A DNA stretch of 64,000 nucleotides from Myxococcales bacterium (GCA_020632975.1 JACKEL010000008.1:62001-126000); one strand, 5' to 3'; positions 35,403 to 45,128 are shown, numbered from the stretch's first letter. Numbers and translations are program-made. The notes: a model not told the origin generated them from the sequence alone.

Positions 35403-36785
35403 TTAGGACTTGTTCATCAAGCAAGGAAGGCCAGAGACCCGAAGATCCGAAGCATCCAAGCCCGCGCCTTCCATCAAGGAAGCCATAATCAAACGGGGGT
35501 TGATCACGGTTCCGCCGACTTTGGTAGGCTCACCTGTGATGGGGTCCACCGCGCTTGCGTTCATACCTTGTGCAGTCGAAGCGCCCACCACTTTGTTGTG
35601 AGGAACGCCTGCACCCAACAACAACGAGCTGTTGACGAGCCAGTGATCGCGACCTTCACGGTTGTTGATCATGGGGGTACGTGCAAACTCGCTGAACACC
35701 ACGATGGTGGTGTTGTCGATCAATTTCTTCGAAGGATCGCGGGGGTTGGGCTCAGACTTGAGGTCGTCAACCAACTGTGCAAGCGCTTTCCAACCTTGGT
35801 ACTGACGCTCAGGTTGATCGTCTTCCCAGTTTTCAAAGTGCGTATCCAAACCGTTTGCAAGTTCCACAGAGATGGTCTGCGCCACGTCAAACTTCAGCGC
35901 TTGGAAAGCCAAAGCGGCCTGTGCTTGGGGCGAAGACATCGAAGTGATGTTGTAACGTTTTTTGATCTCGACCATATCGGGCTTGCTGGAGTCGAGGAAG
36001 CTGAAGTTGTCAGTCAGCTTTTCTTCGATCAGCGCGCGTGCGTCGAGTTGTGCGCCACGGAGCAACGACAGAAGGCCGTCTGCGTTGAGGCTCACAGGGT
36101 CGCAGCTTTCAGCTTCTTTGCGGTAAGCTTCCAACAGTGCGCGAACTTCTGCATCAGGTGCACGATCACCATCGCGCAACATCCGCAACAAGTCGTCCAC
36201 GTTGGAGACTTTGAGACCGCTTGCATAAGCGGGCATCCCTTGGTTGTAGCTTTCGACGCGCACAACCAAGTTGGGGATGGGGCGATGTTTCCCTTGTTGG
36301 GCAACGATACGCGTACCACCCGATGAGCCGTTTGCGAGCAAGCCACGAGGAGGCAAGCCTGTAATGAAGTAGCGACGGCCCACTTCGTGCGTAACGGTAT
36401 CCATCGAGATACCGCGGACGATACAGGTTTGGTCAAAGTGACGCGCCATCGGTTCCATGGCAGGACCATAAAGGATCTTGGAACCTTCGGGCTGGATCAG
36501 GTCGCGTTTTACGGTGTTTCCGTCAGTGAAGGTCGTACGGAGACGGTAGTACGCGGGCTCAACACGCATCTCGCGCGACTTGGCATCATCTGTATCGGCA
36601 AAGCCGTACTCACGGGGGTCAAGACTCAAAAGAGTGTCCCAACCACCGCTGAAGTAACAGAACACAAAACGACGATCTGTATCGACAGCCGCTTGAGCTT
36701 TGGGTGCTCTCCACGGACCCAGTGCGAAAGTACCGGCCGCACCAAGCCCGAGAGATTTGAGGAAGAAACGACGTGACAAGAACAT
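35403..36785 (-). CDS. DUF1501 family secreted protein with Tat-like signal
   Basis: 460 residues from the ATG after AGGAGTC. The N-terminus MFLSRRFFLKSLGLGAAGTF carries a twin-arginine-like SRRFFLK motif and a hydrophobic stretch, so export folded is likely. The mature protein is sulfatase-like in fold: FVFCYFSGGWDTLLSLDPRE, VRGISMDTVTHEVGR, and the C-terminal VVFSEFARTPMINNREGRDH, WLVNSSLLLGAGV, VVGASTAQGMNAS, with Asp/His residues at the usual alkaline phosphatase-like positions. DUF1501 proteins pair with DUF1549/DUF1588-type haem proteins, as here. The biochemical function of the family is not settled. Confidence 0.88.
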   Translation of the reverse strand: MFLSRRFFLKSLGLGAAGTFALGPWRAPKAQAAVDTDRRFVFCYFSGGWDTLLSLDPREYGFADTDDAKSREMRVEPAYYRLRTTFTDGNTVKRDLIQPEGSKILYGPAMEPMARHFDQTCIVRGISMDTVTHEVGRRYFITGLPPRGLLANGSSGGTRIVAQQGKHRPIPNLVVRVESYNQGMPAYASGLKVSNVDDLLRMLRDGDRAPDAEVRALLEAYRKEAESCDPVSLNADGLLSLLRGAQLDARALIEEKLTDNFSFLDSSKPDMVEIKKRYNITSMSSPQAQAALAFQALKFDVAQTISVELANGLDTHFENWEDDQPERQYQGWKALAQLVDDLKSEPNPRDPSKKLIDNTTIVVFSEFARTPMINNREGRDHWLVNSSLLLGAGVPHNKVVGASTAQGMNASAVDPITGEPTKVGGTVINPRLIMASLMEGAGLDASDLRVSGLPCLMNKS

Positions 36786-36822
36786 GGCTGACTCCTGACG
36801 TTCTTCTGGCCGATGGGCAAGA

Positions 36823-37557
36823 TCAATAAGCAAAAAAGTCGGGTGAGGCCACCATAGCGATGCACACACCCGTCCATGCTTTGGCTTCGGACTTGGTTTG
36901 GGTCATGATGGCTTCTTGGAGCTTACGCAATTTTTCGATGCCTTTGGTGGAACCTGTAGGCACGAAGACTGCGTGGAGCTTCAAACGCAAAAAGCGCAAG
37001 GTCTTGTCCACATCTTCGGGATAACGGACAACACTGCGCTTGTCGGTGTCGCTCATCTTGAGATCGGCTTCAACGGCTTTGGAACAGACATAGCTTGCCA
37101 TGTCATCCATAAACTTCATAAACAAAGAAGAAGCTTCGCGGTTGTTTGCAGTCACTTCGATGTAGTCGGCTTTTCCGAGCGTAATCGCGTACTGGTCAAA
37201 CATATTGCGATTGCTGGTATCCGTCCAAGTGATTCCATTGAACAATTGGGGGATAGACTTTTTGATTTGATCGATGCTCAAACGACGTGCTTGGCGACCA
37301 TAGTAGGGCGTTGCTTGCGCAGAAGTCCCTTCTTTGGTGCTGGAGCTTTGCCAATGATCTTCGAAATGCTTGGGTTCTGCACCTGTTGTAGGTGTCGGAA
37401 ACGTCGCATTGTTGGGATCAATCGGCGTCGAAGCTTTGGTGTTGCTCGTGTTTGGGTTGGTGGGGTTGTTGTTGCTTGGAAGGTTGGTTGCTTGTTGACA
37501 AGCCACCAACACAGTCGAAAGCGCAAACGCAGCAAAGAGAGACGCAAGATTCCGCAT
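36823..37557 (-). CDS. hypothetical lipoprotein in the DUF1501 cluster
   Basis: 244 residues with lipoprotein signal MRNLASLFAAFALSTVLVAC (lipobox LVAC). A ~60-residue Asn/Thr/Pro/Ser linker follows, then a globular part (YYGRQARRLSIDQIKKSIPQ, DYIEVTANNREASSLFMKFM, VRYPEDVDKTLRFLRLKLHA) ending near the stop with VCIAMVASPDFFAY. The ending resembles the cytochrome-associated DUF1585/DUF1549-like C-termini (QAIMTQTKSEAKAWTGVCIA). It lies between the DUF1549-like gene and DUF1501 with gaps of 12 and 37 bases, so it is one operon. No haem CxxCH is present. Confidence 0.75.
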   Translation of the reverse strand: MRNLASLFAAFALSTVLVACQQATNLPSNNNPTNPNTSNTKASTPIDPNNATFPTPTTGAEPKHFEDHWQSSSTKEGTSAQATPYYGRQARRLSIDQIKKSIPQLFNGITWTDTSNRNMFDQYAITLGKADYIEVTANNREASSLFMKFMDDMASYVCSKAVEADLKMSDTDKRSVVRYPEDVDKTLRFLRLKLHAVFVPTGSTKGIEKLRKLQEAIMTQTKSEAKAWTGVCIAMVASPDFFAY

Positions 37558-37569
37558 AGATAGGCCTCC

Positions 37570-39204
37570 TTATTTCGTAAGACGGCCCTGGCGGTATTCT
37601 TCGCTGGTGACCAGCGCTTTGACCAGGGTAAGCAGGTTGTAGCCAGATTGCTTAAACATCTCGGCAAATTTCGTGATGCGTTCTTCTTGTTGGGGTTGGA
37701 GTTCTGTCCCAACAAACCAGCCCCACATCTTGCGGGTGGTGCACGCAGCAAACTTACCACTTTGGATTGCTTCGTTTGCCAACAAACGCGGACCTTGCTC
37801 GATATTCTTCTCGATTTCTTTGCCTGTGGGGTGCGCGTCAGAGAACAAGTACGACAACAACATACCGCGATAACGCTCTTCATCGGGGTGGTTGGGTGCG
37901 ATGAAGTACAAACGACGGCAAGTTGCGTTGTTGCGCGCGTTCGACTTCGCGCAGTTCGCATCGTATTTGGGATATTTTGCGAGGTCAGAGAGAGGCGCAT
38001 AGCCCGCTTCTGCAAAACGACCCCAGTAAGCAGCCGCAGGTTCGACCGCTTGGTGACAGAAGTTACAACCACAACGCTTCATCAAGTTGGGCTCGACGTG
38101 GCAGTTGTCGTTTGCCGCTGGCAAACCACCCGGAGGTGCTTGGAAAAACTGACACAAGAAGGCGTTGTAAAAACGGTTTGCGCGACCGCGGTTGGACGCA
38201 AACTTCAAGAGGTAACCAGGCAACGTCAAGATCCCTGCATGGAGACCGCTACGACGAACCTGAACCCACTTGTCTTTCTCGTGATAGGGCACTTCGGGGA
38301 TCGCGTAATCTACGTCAGGACCGCCAAAAACGGTGGTGGTCTTGGATTGAAAACGCAAGAAGTGAGAGATCGGGCCGTTCACTTCGACTTGGTTGCCGAG
38401 CATGATCTCTGTGTAAGGACGGTTGTTGCGGATGATGTCGTTGGTAAAACGCAACATCTGATCGACCAAAGCATTGTTGACTTCGCGCTCAGAGGTCAGG
38501 TTGTTGAAGCACCAACGCAGGTCCGTACCGCAACCACAGTTGGGACGCACGGTGGTTTCGCAAGCATAGGTACGTCCGCCCCAATCCACTTGTTCTGCAT
38601 CTTGCGCATCCAAAGCACAGACCTTGATCTTGGTGTTCGGATTCCAATAAGGCGCAACCATCACGTAACCTTCTTGGCCGATCTCGCCAGTGCCAAGGTT
38701 ACGACGCTCTTGCATCGCCTTGCAGGATTCGTAATTTCCATCTGCTTTTTTACAAAGCAAGTTACCGCTGGCATCGTACTTTGCAGCTTCATTCAGACAC
38801 TCTGTACGATCTCCACCGCGGTAATAACGACGACGTGTGGTGCTTGTCGTGCGGTAGATTGAACCACTCATCGGAACCAAGCGGAAGCTTTGGTTGGAGA
38901 TGCGTAGGTTCTCGAAGTTCGCCCACAAAAGGTCGCGGTGGTACGCTTCCATTTGATCCAAGAGTTCGGGCGATTGGATCATCTTGTCGATCATCTCGCT
39001 CGGAACCTGCTTGGCTTGAGCGACTTTTTCCAACTCTTCAAAAGAAGGAAGACGACCACGAAGATCAAGGCTGAGACGACGAAGATACTGTAGGGAGATT
39101 TGCGGTTGGACAGCTTCACAGACCTGCGCATTGGAAGAAGTGAGACTGAACAGGCTCAACCCTCCAATGCACAACAAAGAGAACAGGACAATGCGGGTTC
39201 TCAT
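37570..39204 (-). CDS. DUF1549/DUF1588-like secreted protein with one c-type haem motif
   Basis: 544 residues. Signal peptide MRTRIVLFSLLCIGGLSLFS ending near SSNA. The first domain (QYLRRLSLDLRGRLPSFEEL, LLDQMEAYHRDLLWANF) is the DUF1549-type fold. Around residue 385 sits CGCNFCHQAVEPAAAYWGRF with a CxxCH haem c attachment site, and several extra Cys pairs (CGCGTDLRWC, CHVEPNLMKRC). The C-terminal part (RKMWGWFVGTELQPQQEERI, NLLTLVKALVTSEEYR) is the DUF1585-type end. In other bacteria such proteins work with DUF1501 partners at the cell surface. Electron transfer is likely, the substrate unknown. It would need cytochrome c maturation, compatible with ccmC in this window. Confidence 0.88.
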   Translation of the reverse strand: MRTRIVLFSLLCIGGLSLFSLTSSNAQVCEAVQPQISLQYLRRLSLDLRGRLPSFEELEKVAQAKQVPSEMIDKMIQSPELLDQMEAYHRDLLWANFENLRISNQSFRLVPMSGSIYRTTSTTRRRYYRGGDRTECLNEAAKYDASGNLLCKKADGNYESCKAMQERRNLGTGEIGQEGYVMVAPYWNPNTKIKVCALDAQDAEQVDWGGRTYACETTVRPNCGCGTDLRWCFNNLTSEREVNNALVDQMLRFTNDIIRNNRPYTEIMLGNQVEVNGPISHFLRFQSKTTTVFGGPDVDYAIPEVPYHEKDKWVQVRRSGLHAGILTLPGYLLKFASNRGRANRFYNAFLCQFFQAPPGGLPAANDNCHVEPNLMKRCGCNFCHQAVEPAAAYWGRFAEAGYAPLSDLAKYPKYDANCAKSNARNNATCRRLYFIAPNHPDEERYRGMLLSYLFSDAHPTGKEIEKNIEQGPRLLANEAIQSGKFAACTTRKMWGWFVGTELQPQQEERITKFAEMFKQSGYNLLTLVKALVTSEEYRQGRLTK

Positions 39205-39474
39205 CGTTCACTCCTACGCCCGAGACATGCGGAGAACGTGGGGCGGCACACTTGGCCTCTCCGCAAAGAGCGACTTTCGCGTCTAACGTGAGGATCTTTC
39301 ACGCAGACGCACTCGCGGCGACTTTATCATAATAAACACACAAAACAAAACGAAAAGTTGCGTTCTTTCCAAGGATTTATCGTGACGAGCTAGTCACTTT
39401 TTTGCATCAAGTGCCAAAGAAGCCGTGGACGCAAAGAACTCCGCGAGTACCCAAAAAGGTCTCAACTTTCTTCT
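39205..39474. other. intergenic region upstream of the DUF1549-like gene
   Basis: 270 bases. An A/T-rich stretch near 39326 contains TATGAT on the minus strand, a possible -10. A short GTGAC/GTCAC inverted repeat followed by TTTTTT lies at about 39381-39403 on the plus strand. It looks like a weak terminator but has no gene pointing into it. Nothing else is supported. Confidence 0.3.
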
Positions 39475-40824
39475 TTATTCTTTCAGGCCATCTTTGATCC
39501 AACGTTCAATCAAAGCAGCATCACCACCCACCAACGTATATCCAGCAGGAGGCATCGCCAAAACGCCGGGTGTAGCTTTAAGAGCGTCGACGATCCTTTG
39601 TGCACGAGGTTTGACTTCGTCGTAGGTTTCGAGAGGAAAGGCCTGACCACCCACTTTGGCGTGGCAGTTGAGGCACTGACTTTTGGAGATAAAGGGAGCG
39701 ACGTGTTGGCTGTAAGTGATCGAAGCCGTGGCTTGGCCGATTCGAAGAAGATTTTTTTGATCGGCGACCCATAGCGACCCATCTTCCGTGGTGTACGTCA
39801 GAGAGATCTTTGCCCCCATCTCTGCTGGACGCGCCATCTTGGAAGCATCTTCACCTTCAAGGCGGAAAAGCTCGGTATCTGCGAACACCCAAGCAAATCC
39901 TGTGGTGCCCTCGATCGCCATCTGTTTAAAGGAGATGGTCTCTTCGCCTTTGTCGTTTGGACTCAAACGATAAGGCCACCAAGCTGCCGAAGTTTCGCGT
40001 TGTTTGCGTAGCCACAGCCCTTGCGCTGTAATCCCCCAATAATCGCTGCGGCTGGCTGGCAACACTTGCAACAAAGAAAGCCCTTCCCCATCGAAGCTTT
40101 TCTGTTGCCACTGTCCGATATCGTCTTGGCGCAAGATCACGTCCTTGTTTTCGCCATCTTTGATCAAAAGCGTCTTCATCAAGGGAACCCACAAGAGAGA
40201 CTTGACCCCTTTCACGTCTTCAAAAGACAAGAGGCGTTCGTTCTCAAGGCGCCAAAGTTTCGTTTTGGTGCCGATCCATAGGGAGTTTTCGGCGTATGCA
40301 GAGATCGCGGTGATCTCTGCACCTTCCTCAAGTTGTTGGTGGAGCAACGTCGTTTGCAAAGCCGCGCCATCCCACAGGTAGATCCGATCTTTGGCAGCGA
40401 TCGCAAAGGTTCCCAACGTCCAAGCTGCCAAACCAACGACGTCGATCTGATCGCTTGAAAGTGTGAAGGCATTGTCTTTGAGGGTATAAAATCCGCCAAC
40501 CGATCCAACCAACGTATCTCCCCCAGAGATACTGGCAAAAAAGAGAGCTTCTTTTCCTTGAAGTTTGTCAGGCAGCGGAAAAACGGTGACTTCAGGAGAG
40601 ATCGACGCGATGACTTGAGGTTTCAAGATCGCGGCCTGATCGGGGTTTGACTCCACAGTGCTTTCAGGCGCAGAGCCATCCGTAACAGTTTCCGCGGCGG
40701 GCTCTTGTACGGTCTCTACGGCTTTTTCGGCTTGCGGAGGTGGTGTACAACCTTGTGTCCCCACACCCAAAAACAACCATCCACAAACGACAACTGTGCC
40801 CAAAAAAGGCACCCAACGAAACAT
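39475..40824 (-). CDS. beta-propeller lipoprotein with C-terminal c-type haem domain
   Basis: 449 residues from the ATG giving a clean lipoprotein signal (MFRWVPFLGTVVVCGWLFLG, lipobox near TQGC). A Glu/Thr/Val-rich linker is followed by ~300 residues of repeating beta strands of propeller type (TALWVAD-like segments: SLWIGTKTKLWRLEN, DYWGITAQGLWLRK, SLWVADQKNLLRIG). The last ~95 residues are a planctomycete-type cytochrome c module: ITYSQHVAPFISKSQCLNCH, then LVGGDAALIERWIKDGL. It is the first gene of the haem/DUF1501 cluster, lipid-anchored and presumably at the cell surface or periplasm. It may be an electron acceptor for DUF1501/DUF1549 partners (inference). Confidence 0.85.
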   Translation of the reverse strand: MFRWVPFLGTVVVCGWLFLGVGTQGCTPPPQAEKAVETVQEPAAETVTDGSAPESTVESNPDQAAILKPQVIASISPEVTVFPLPDKLQGKEALFFASISGGDTLVGSVGGFYTLKDNAFTLSSDQIDVVGLAAWTLGTFAIAAKDRIYLWDGAALQTTLLHQQLEEGAEITAISAYAENSLWIGTKTKLWRLENERLLSFEDVKGVKSLLWVPLMKTLLIKDGENKDVILRQDDIGQWQQKSFDGEGLSLLQVLPASRSDYWGITAQGLWLRKQRETSAAWWPYRLSPNDKGEETISFKQMAIEGTTGFAWVFADTELFRLEGEDASKMARPAEMGAKISLTYTTEDGSLWVADQKNLLRIGQATASITYSQHVAPFISKSQCLNCHAKVGGQAFPLETYDEVKPRAQRIVDALKATPGVLAMPPAGYTLVGGDAALIERWIKDGLKE

Positions 40825-41010
40825 CTTCTCAGGATTCTTCAAATGTGTTGCGCTCAAACTCAATCTTCCTTCACGTGGCAGCACATCGGCGGGCCTTTTG
40901 GCACGGTGCTTCGAAAAGGCAAAGATGGAAAAGCACCGCAAACAATAAAAACCTAACCTTGCCTCTTTATTATCGTCTGACAGAAAAGGAAGTTGAGCGC
41001 AATTCCCTGC

Positions 41011-42249
41011 TCAAGGTTCGAACATCGCGTAGGGCATCAAACGAAGCGCGTGGACTGCGTGTCCCGCGTCTCCGATCAGATCGAGATAATATTGATAAAC
41101 TTTTTGTTTGATGGGTTCAGGATTGCTGTAAAAGCCCATCTGCTGGAGCACTTCGATCGCATTCAAAAGTTGTGTCAATCCTTCTCGCACCAAGAGACGT
41201 TCGGCTTTGGTGGGACGCCAAAGACCCCAACGATAGGACAACATCAGCGTTTCCAACGAGTGACCCAGAAACTTCATTTGTTGGAGATTCAGCAAAAAAC
41301 GGTAGGTTTTGTTTTTGCCATATTGCCGCAGCATATTCTGGTAAAGCGCAACCTCCCCCTTCATCCGAAAGAAAACCAGATCGATTTGTTGGCGAAGAAA
41401 AGGTTGCAAACGCCCACGAAACGCAGAAAATCCGGCCCAATGAATCATCGCTTGGACAAAGTGCAATCCTCCGCAAGAGTAAGCGTGCACGCCTTGACGT
41501 TTCTTCTGGATCACCTCCGCCCCTTGGGCTTTCAAGTCGCGCAAAAAGCGGGTATCTGCTTCCAATTGTTGCATCGCAGACCACAGCAACTTCAAAAACT
41601 GGACTTTCTCACCCTTCGCATTTTCCCACACCCACTGGTTTTTGGGTAAGCGACCGTACATCGCATCAAAAGCCCAAGCAAACTCCGCAAGCTCACGAGA
41701 CGGGATCTGGGAAGGAAACGACATCACCAAACCACGAAAAAGTTCGGCCAAAGTGACCTTTGTCCCGTTAACATCGAAGACATGGCTCATCGGAACGCCG
41801 AGGTACAGCATGGTCTTGATGTGCATAAACGGGTGAGGCTCGATGCGGTGAGTGTCCGTTCCTTTCGGGAAATAGGGGATCTTTTTCCCATTGACTTCGT
41901 GAAACTGCAAGGAAGAACGCACGATGCGATCGATCGCGAGTTGACCATCGGCCAAACGAAGATTTGGACCAAAAGCCAAGAGCATGTGCGCCAACATCCA
42001 AGGATTATCAGGGTCCAAGCCATGCTTGACCAACGAAGCGGCCAACAGACCCCCAATGCGCTTCGTCCTAGCGACCAAGGGATCTTTTGTACGTCGCGCT
42101 TTTTCTGAGGCGATGCGCTTCGCTTTTTCCTGTTGAGCGTCGTGGGATTTACGAGAAACGGGGCGCGACGTGGGCGGCGCAGCCCACACCAAAGAAGCCG
42201 AAAGTCCGAACCATGCAGCAAAAGCGAACGACGACAAATAGCTTTTCAA
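41011..42249 (-). CDS. secreted hypothetical protein
   Basis: 412 residues if it starts at a TTG placed seven to eight bases after GGAGG. In-frame TTG/ATG codons at 42270 and 42264 lack a ribosome site. Residues 1-24 form a signal peptide (SYLSSFAFAAWFGLSASLVW). The mature protein is helical and rich in Leu, Phe and Trp (MLAHMLLAFGPNLRLADGQL, EFAWAFDAMYGRLPKNQWVW, GGLHFVQAMIHWAGFSAFRG), resembling the all-helical barrel of secreted terpene-cyclase-like or glycosidase-like folds, but with no catalytic motif I can name. It is the third gene of a leftward operon with a TPR lipoprotein and a LolB-like lipoprotein. Confidence 0.75.
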   Translation of the reverse strand: MKSYLSSFAFAAWFGLSASLVWAAPPTSRPVSRKSHDAQQEKAKRIASEKARRTKDPLVARTKRIGGLLAASLVKHGLDPDNPWMLAHMLLAFGPNLRLADGQLAIDRIVRSSLQFHEVNGKKIPYFPKGTDTHRIEPHPFMHIKTMLYLGVPMSHVFDVNGTKVTLAELFRGLVMSFPSQIPSRELAEFAWAFDAMYGRLPKNQWVWENAKGEKVQFLKLLWSAMQQLEADTRFLRDLKAQGAEVIQKKRQGVHAYSCGGLHFVQAMIHWAGFSAFRGRLQPFLRQQIDLVFFRMKGEVALYQNMLRQYGKNKTYRFLLNLQQMKFLGHSLETLMLSYRWGLWRPTKAERLLVREGLTQLLNAIEVLQQMGFYSNPEPIKQKVYQYYLDLIGDAGHAVHALRLMPYAMFEP

Positions 42250-42322
42250 GGGCCATGCCTCCATGCACAAAGGTTTCGTTAGAAAAGAAGCTCATCCCCC
42301 ACCTCCAGCCCCCCATTCGGTC

Positions 42323-43108
42323 TCAAGGCGTAGCGGCTAACAACTCCCGAACAGGCACGCCTTGCGGGACTTTTTGGCGAAAGTTCTTGGCAGGGATCTC
42401 TGTGTTGCGTTTTTGTTCAAGGAAGATCCAATCTGCCTTAAAGCCTCGCGAACGCAAGGAAAAACGCACGCGACGAGGCAACGCAGGCGTCCCTCGAAAC
42501 CCACTGTACTCCAACGTGAGCGTGGGCTTTTTCGGGCGATCATACATCACACGCACGATTTGTTGTGTAGCAAAGTCGATCCACACCGTCTGCTTCTGCT
42601 GTTTTTTCTGCACCACCAACATCCATAAGCTCTTTTCTTTCGACCACTTGCGCGATGCGCCTTGCAAAACAGGCGGATCACCTAGAAGCGCATGGATCAA
42701 GTCTGCAAGCGGTAGGTTGGCAGGCAAGTAAGCTTGCAACAAACGAGGCAAACCCTCCGCAGGTCCGCGCAGAAACTCTTTTTGCAAGAGGTTGTGGAAC
42801 GCAAAGCGTTTCCCATCGCTCGTGATGATCGCCCCAGGTTGTTGAAGGGCCGCAGTAAGCTCAAGATAGAGCATATTCGGTCGCTTCATCATGTAAAAAA
42901 GTCGATAGGTGCTGCGTCTTTTTCCAGGCTCCGTCAAACGCAGCTTGGCGCTTCCTTCCAAAGAACGCAAAGGCGCACGTTGCTGAAGGATCTTTGCAAG
43001 CATCGCTTCTCGCGAAGCATCATCTTTTGGCTCACCGCGAACGACGGTTCGGGTGGGACAGCCCGTTAACAAGCCAAAGAACACACACAAACAAGCCAAA
43101 CGAAACAA
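42323..43108 (-). CDS. LolB-like (DUF4292-like) outer-membrane lipoprotein
   Basis: About 261 residues from a TTG six bases after a perfect AAGGAGG. This start gives a compact lipoprotein signal MFRLACLCVFFGLLTGC; an ATG at 43153 would add 15 charged residues. After the lipobox: LEGSAKLRLTEPGKRRSTYR, LFYMMKRPNMLYLELTAALQ, and strands such as VWIDFATQQIVRVMYDRPK. This is the LolB/DUF4292 type of incomplete beta-barrel that binds lipids or acyl chains. It sits between a TPR lipoprotein and a secreted helical protein. It could receive lipoproteins at the outer membrane or carry another lipid. This assignment is fold-level, and no LolA gene is in the window. Confidence 0.72.
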   Translation of the reverse strand: MFRLACLCVFFGLLTGCPTRTVVRGEPKDDASREAMLAKILQQRAPLRSLEGSAKLRLTEPGKRRSTYRLFYMMKRPNMLYLELTAALQQPGAIITSDGKRFAFHNLLQKEFLRGPAEGLPRLLQAYLPANLPLADLIHALLGDPPVLQGASRKWSKEKSLWMLVVQKKQQKQTVWIDFATQQIVRVMYDRPKKPTLTLEYSGFRGTPALPRRVRFSLRSRGFKADWIFLEQKRNTEIPAKNFRQKVPQGVPVRELLAATP

Positions 43109-43169
43109 GAGCGTCCTCCTTCGTGATCTAGGTGGATCTGCGGGCCTATCCATAAAGAAAATGCGGGGT

Positions 43170-45128
43170 TCAGCGAGGTTGCTGGCGACGGAAAGGTCGA
43201 GACGAGCGCGAGACATCGACTTGCGGCATACGTCTGCGCAAGGCTTGGATGTTGGATTCGATCTTGCGTTGAAGCGAAGGCTCAGGTCGCAAAGCACGGG
43301 CTCGTCGAAACAAAACCAACGCTTTGCGCAAACGACCAATCCGCTGATAAAGCAACGCAAGGTGTATCAAAACAGCGGCATCACGGGGAAGACGATCACT
43401 TGCCTTGCGCAGCGCGGCTTCTGCTTTGGCAAACTGACCCATACGAAAATAGATCCACCCCAAACTATCGAGATAAGAAGGATTTCCAGGCTCCAACTGC
43501 AAGGCTTGTTGCACCAACTTCTCAGCTTCAGGCAGGCGTTTGCCTTGTTCGGCCAAGACGTACCCCATAAAGTTGAGTGCCCCTGCATGTCGCGCATTAC
43601 GGACCAACAGCTTCTTCAACCAACGCTCACAAAGCTCCCATTGACGCTGCTTGAAGTACAGATAACTCAAGTGCATCCAGCTTTCTTCGGGCTCAGACCA
43701 TCGCTTCATCAAGTCTTTGAGCGCGCGGGTTTCTTGATCGAGATCTTCTGCTGTGGCGCGCTCTGCAAAAGCCTGAGACAGCCGAATCCAACGACGATAC
43801 TTGGTCTTTTCTGTGCGGATGCGCTTCAACAACTCACGAGACTCACGATACCGCCCAACTTCCGCCAACAACTCGATCTGATAAGCCTGTGCTTCGATAC
43901 GAATCGCCTTGGAGACCGCCCGAATCCGTCGAAACTCATCCAATGCTTTGCGGATCTGGCCTTCAGCCCGCCAAGAAAGCGCAAGATAGAAACGAATGTT
44001 TTGTTCGTGGGTGCGATGGAGCTTGCGTTGTTCAGACGACATATCTGCGGTCGATTCGCGGCGATGGTAGCGCAGTGCACGCAACAACCACTTGGTGGCA
44101 TCTGCAAAAAGCATTTTTTCGTAAAAGGTCGCGCCCACCCGAAACGCCCGTTCATAGGCTTCCATCTGGGTCGCCTCACGCATCACATAACGAAGTTGAT
44201 ACGCCGCACGCTGCTCGTCAAAAGCCGCCCGTCGTTGGAGAAAGATCGCCGCAAGTTCCATCCGTGCTTGCCAAGCCTCAGGCTGGTAATCGAGCAGCAA
44301 CAAAAAGTGACGAACGGAAGCATCGATCTTCTTGTGGACCCCGTAGATACGGGCCATGTGGTACAGCGCTTCGACATGAGAGGGCTTGCGATTCACAGCT
44401 TCTTGGAACATCGACAAAGCCCGCCCCAGATCCCCTTCTTTTTGGTAGATTTGTGCAAGCGCAAAGTAGCCTTGATGGGCTTCGTTTCGATATTTGATCA
44501 GCTTTTTGAGCAGTTTTTTGCGAGCATCGTACTGATGGCTCCGCGCCAACAGCCGCTCAAGATCCAAATAAGCCGCAAGATAACGCGGATTGTTCTTGAT
44601 CGCCTGACGATACGAAGCTTTTGCAAGACGCTCGTTTCGCAAGATCCAGTAGATCCGACCCAAAAGATGATGCGCAGGAGAGTAAGACTTTTTGACCTCA
44701 ATGGCGCGCTTCGACCAATAGATGGCTTTCACCCATTGTCCAAGCTGTGTATGTTGCTGGGCCACAGAGAAATACAAAAAGGCTGAGTTGGGATCGTGCA
44801 CCAAAGCGACCTTAAACGCTTGAATCGCCTTGCGATGACGCTGTTCTTGCGCCAACATCCGACCCGCAAGATAAGCCGAGTAAGCTTGTGCACTACCAAG
44901 ATAACGTGGGTTGGGCTTGTGGCGTCGAGGAGGTTCCTGACGTACAAGAGAGGGGCTTGGTGCTTTGGTCCCCCAAAGAGACTTGTAGGCACGAAGGTTT
45001 CCTTGTGTTGTTTGGCACCCAGCCAATGAAAACCAAAAAGCCCCAAAAAAAAGAACACGCCACACACGAAGTCGCCGATGTGTGGTATGTATTTTGTGAT
45101 GTTGTGTAGAAGTTTTCCAGTCACACAT
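43170..45128 (-). CDS. TPR-repeat lipoprotein
   Basis: 652 residues from the ATG at 45128; an earlier ATG at 45158 lacks a site. A membrane-targeting segment ends in the lipobox SLAGC. At least a dozen tetratricopeptide repeats cover ~70-640 (examples YLAGRMLAQEQRHRKAIQAF, YFALAQIYQKEGDLGRALSM, YLDSLGWIYFRMGQFAKAEA, LIHLALLYQRIGRLRKALVL). TPR superhelices bind peptides or partner proteins. As a lipid-anchored protein upstream of a LolB-like lipoprotein it may scaffold an outer-membrane machine. Similar TPR+DUF4292 pairs occur in other deltaproteobacteria (recalled, not checked). It is divergent from the 45182 gene with 53 bases between starts. Confidence 0.85.
   Translation of the reverse strand: MCDWKTSTQHHKIHTTHRRLRVWRVLFFGAFWFSLAGCQTTQGNLRAYKSLWGTKAPSPSLVRQEPPRRHKPNPRYLGSAQAYSAYLAGRMLAQEQRHRKAIQAFKVALVHDPNSAFLYFSVAQQHTQLGQWVKAIYWSKRAIEVKKSYSPAHHLLGRIYWILRNERLAKASYRQAIKNNPRYLAAYLDLERLLARSHQYDARKKLLKKLIKYRNEAHQGYFALAQIYQKEGDLGRALSMFQEAVNRKPSHVEALYHMARIYGVHKKIDASVRHFLLLLDYQPEAWQARMELAAIFLQRRAAFDEQRAAYQLRYVMREATQMEAYERAFRVGATFYEKMLFADATKWLLRALRYHRRESTADMSSEQRKLHRTHEQNIRFYLALSWRAEGQIRKALDEFRRIRAVSKAIRIEAQAYQIELLAEVGRYRESRELLKRIRTEKTKYRRWIRLSQAFAERATAEDLDQETRALKDLMKRWSEPEESWMHLSYLYFKQRQWELCERWLKKLLVRNARHAGALNFMGYVLAEQGKRLPEAEKLVQQALQLEPGNPSYLDSLGWIYFRMGQFAKAEAALRKASDRLPRDAAVLIHLALLYQRIGRLRKALVLFRRARALRPEPSLQRKIESNIQALRRRMPQVDVSRSSRPFRRQQPR

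Noticed and set aside
39381..39403. GTGAC/GTCAC hairpin with T-run as a terminator
   Set aside because: Only a 5-bp stem, oriented rightward where no rightward gene ends.
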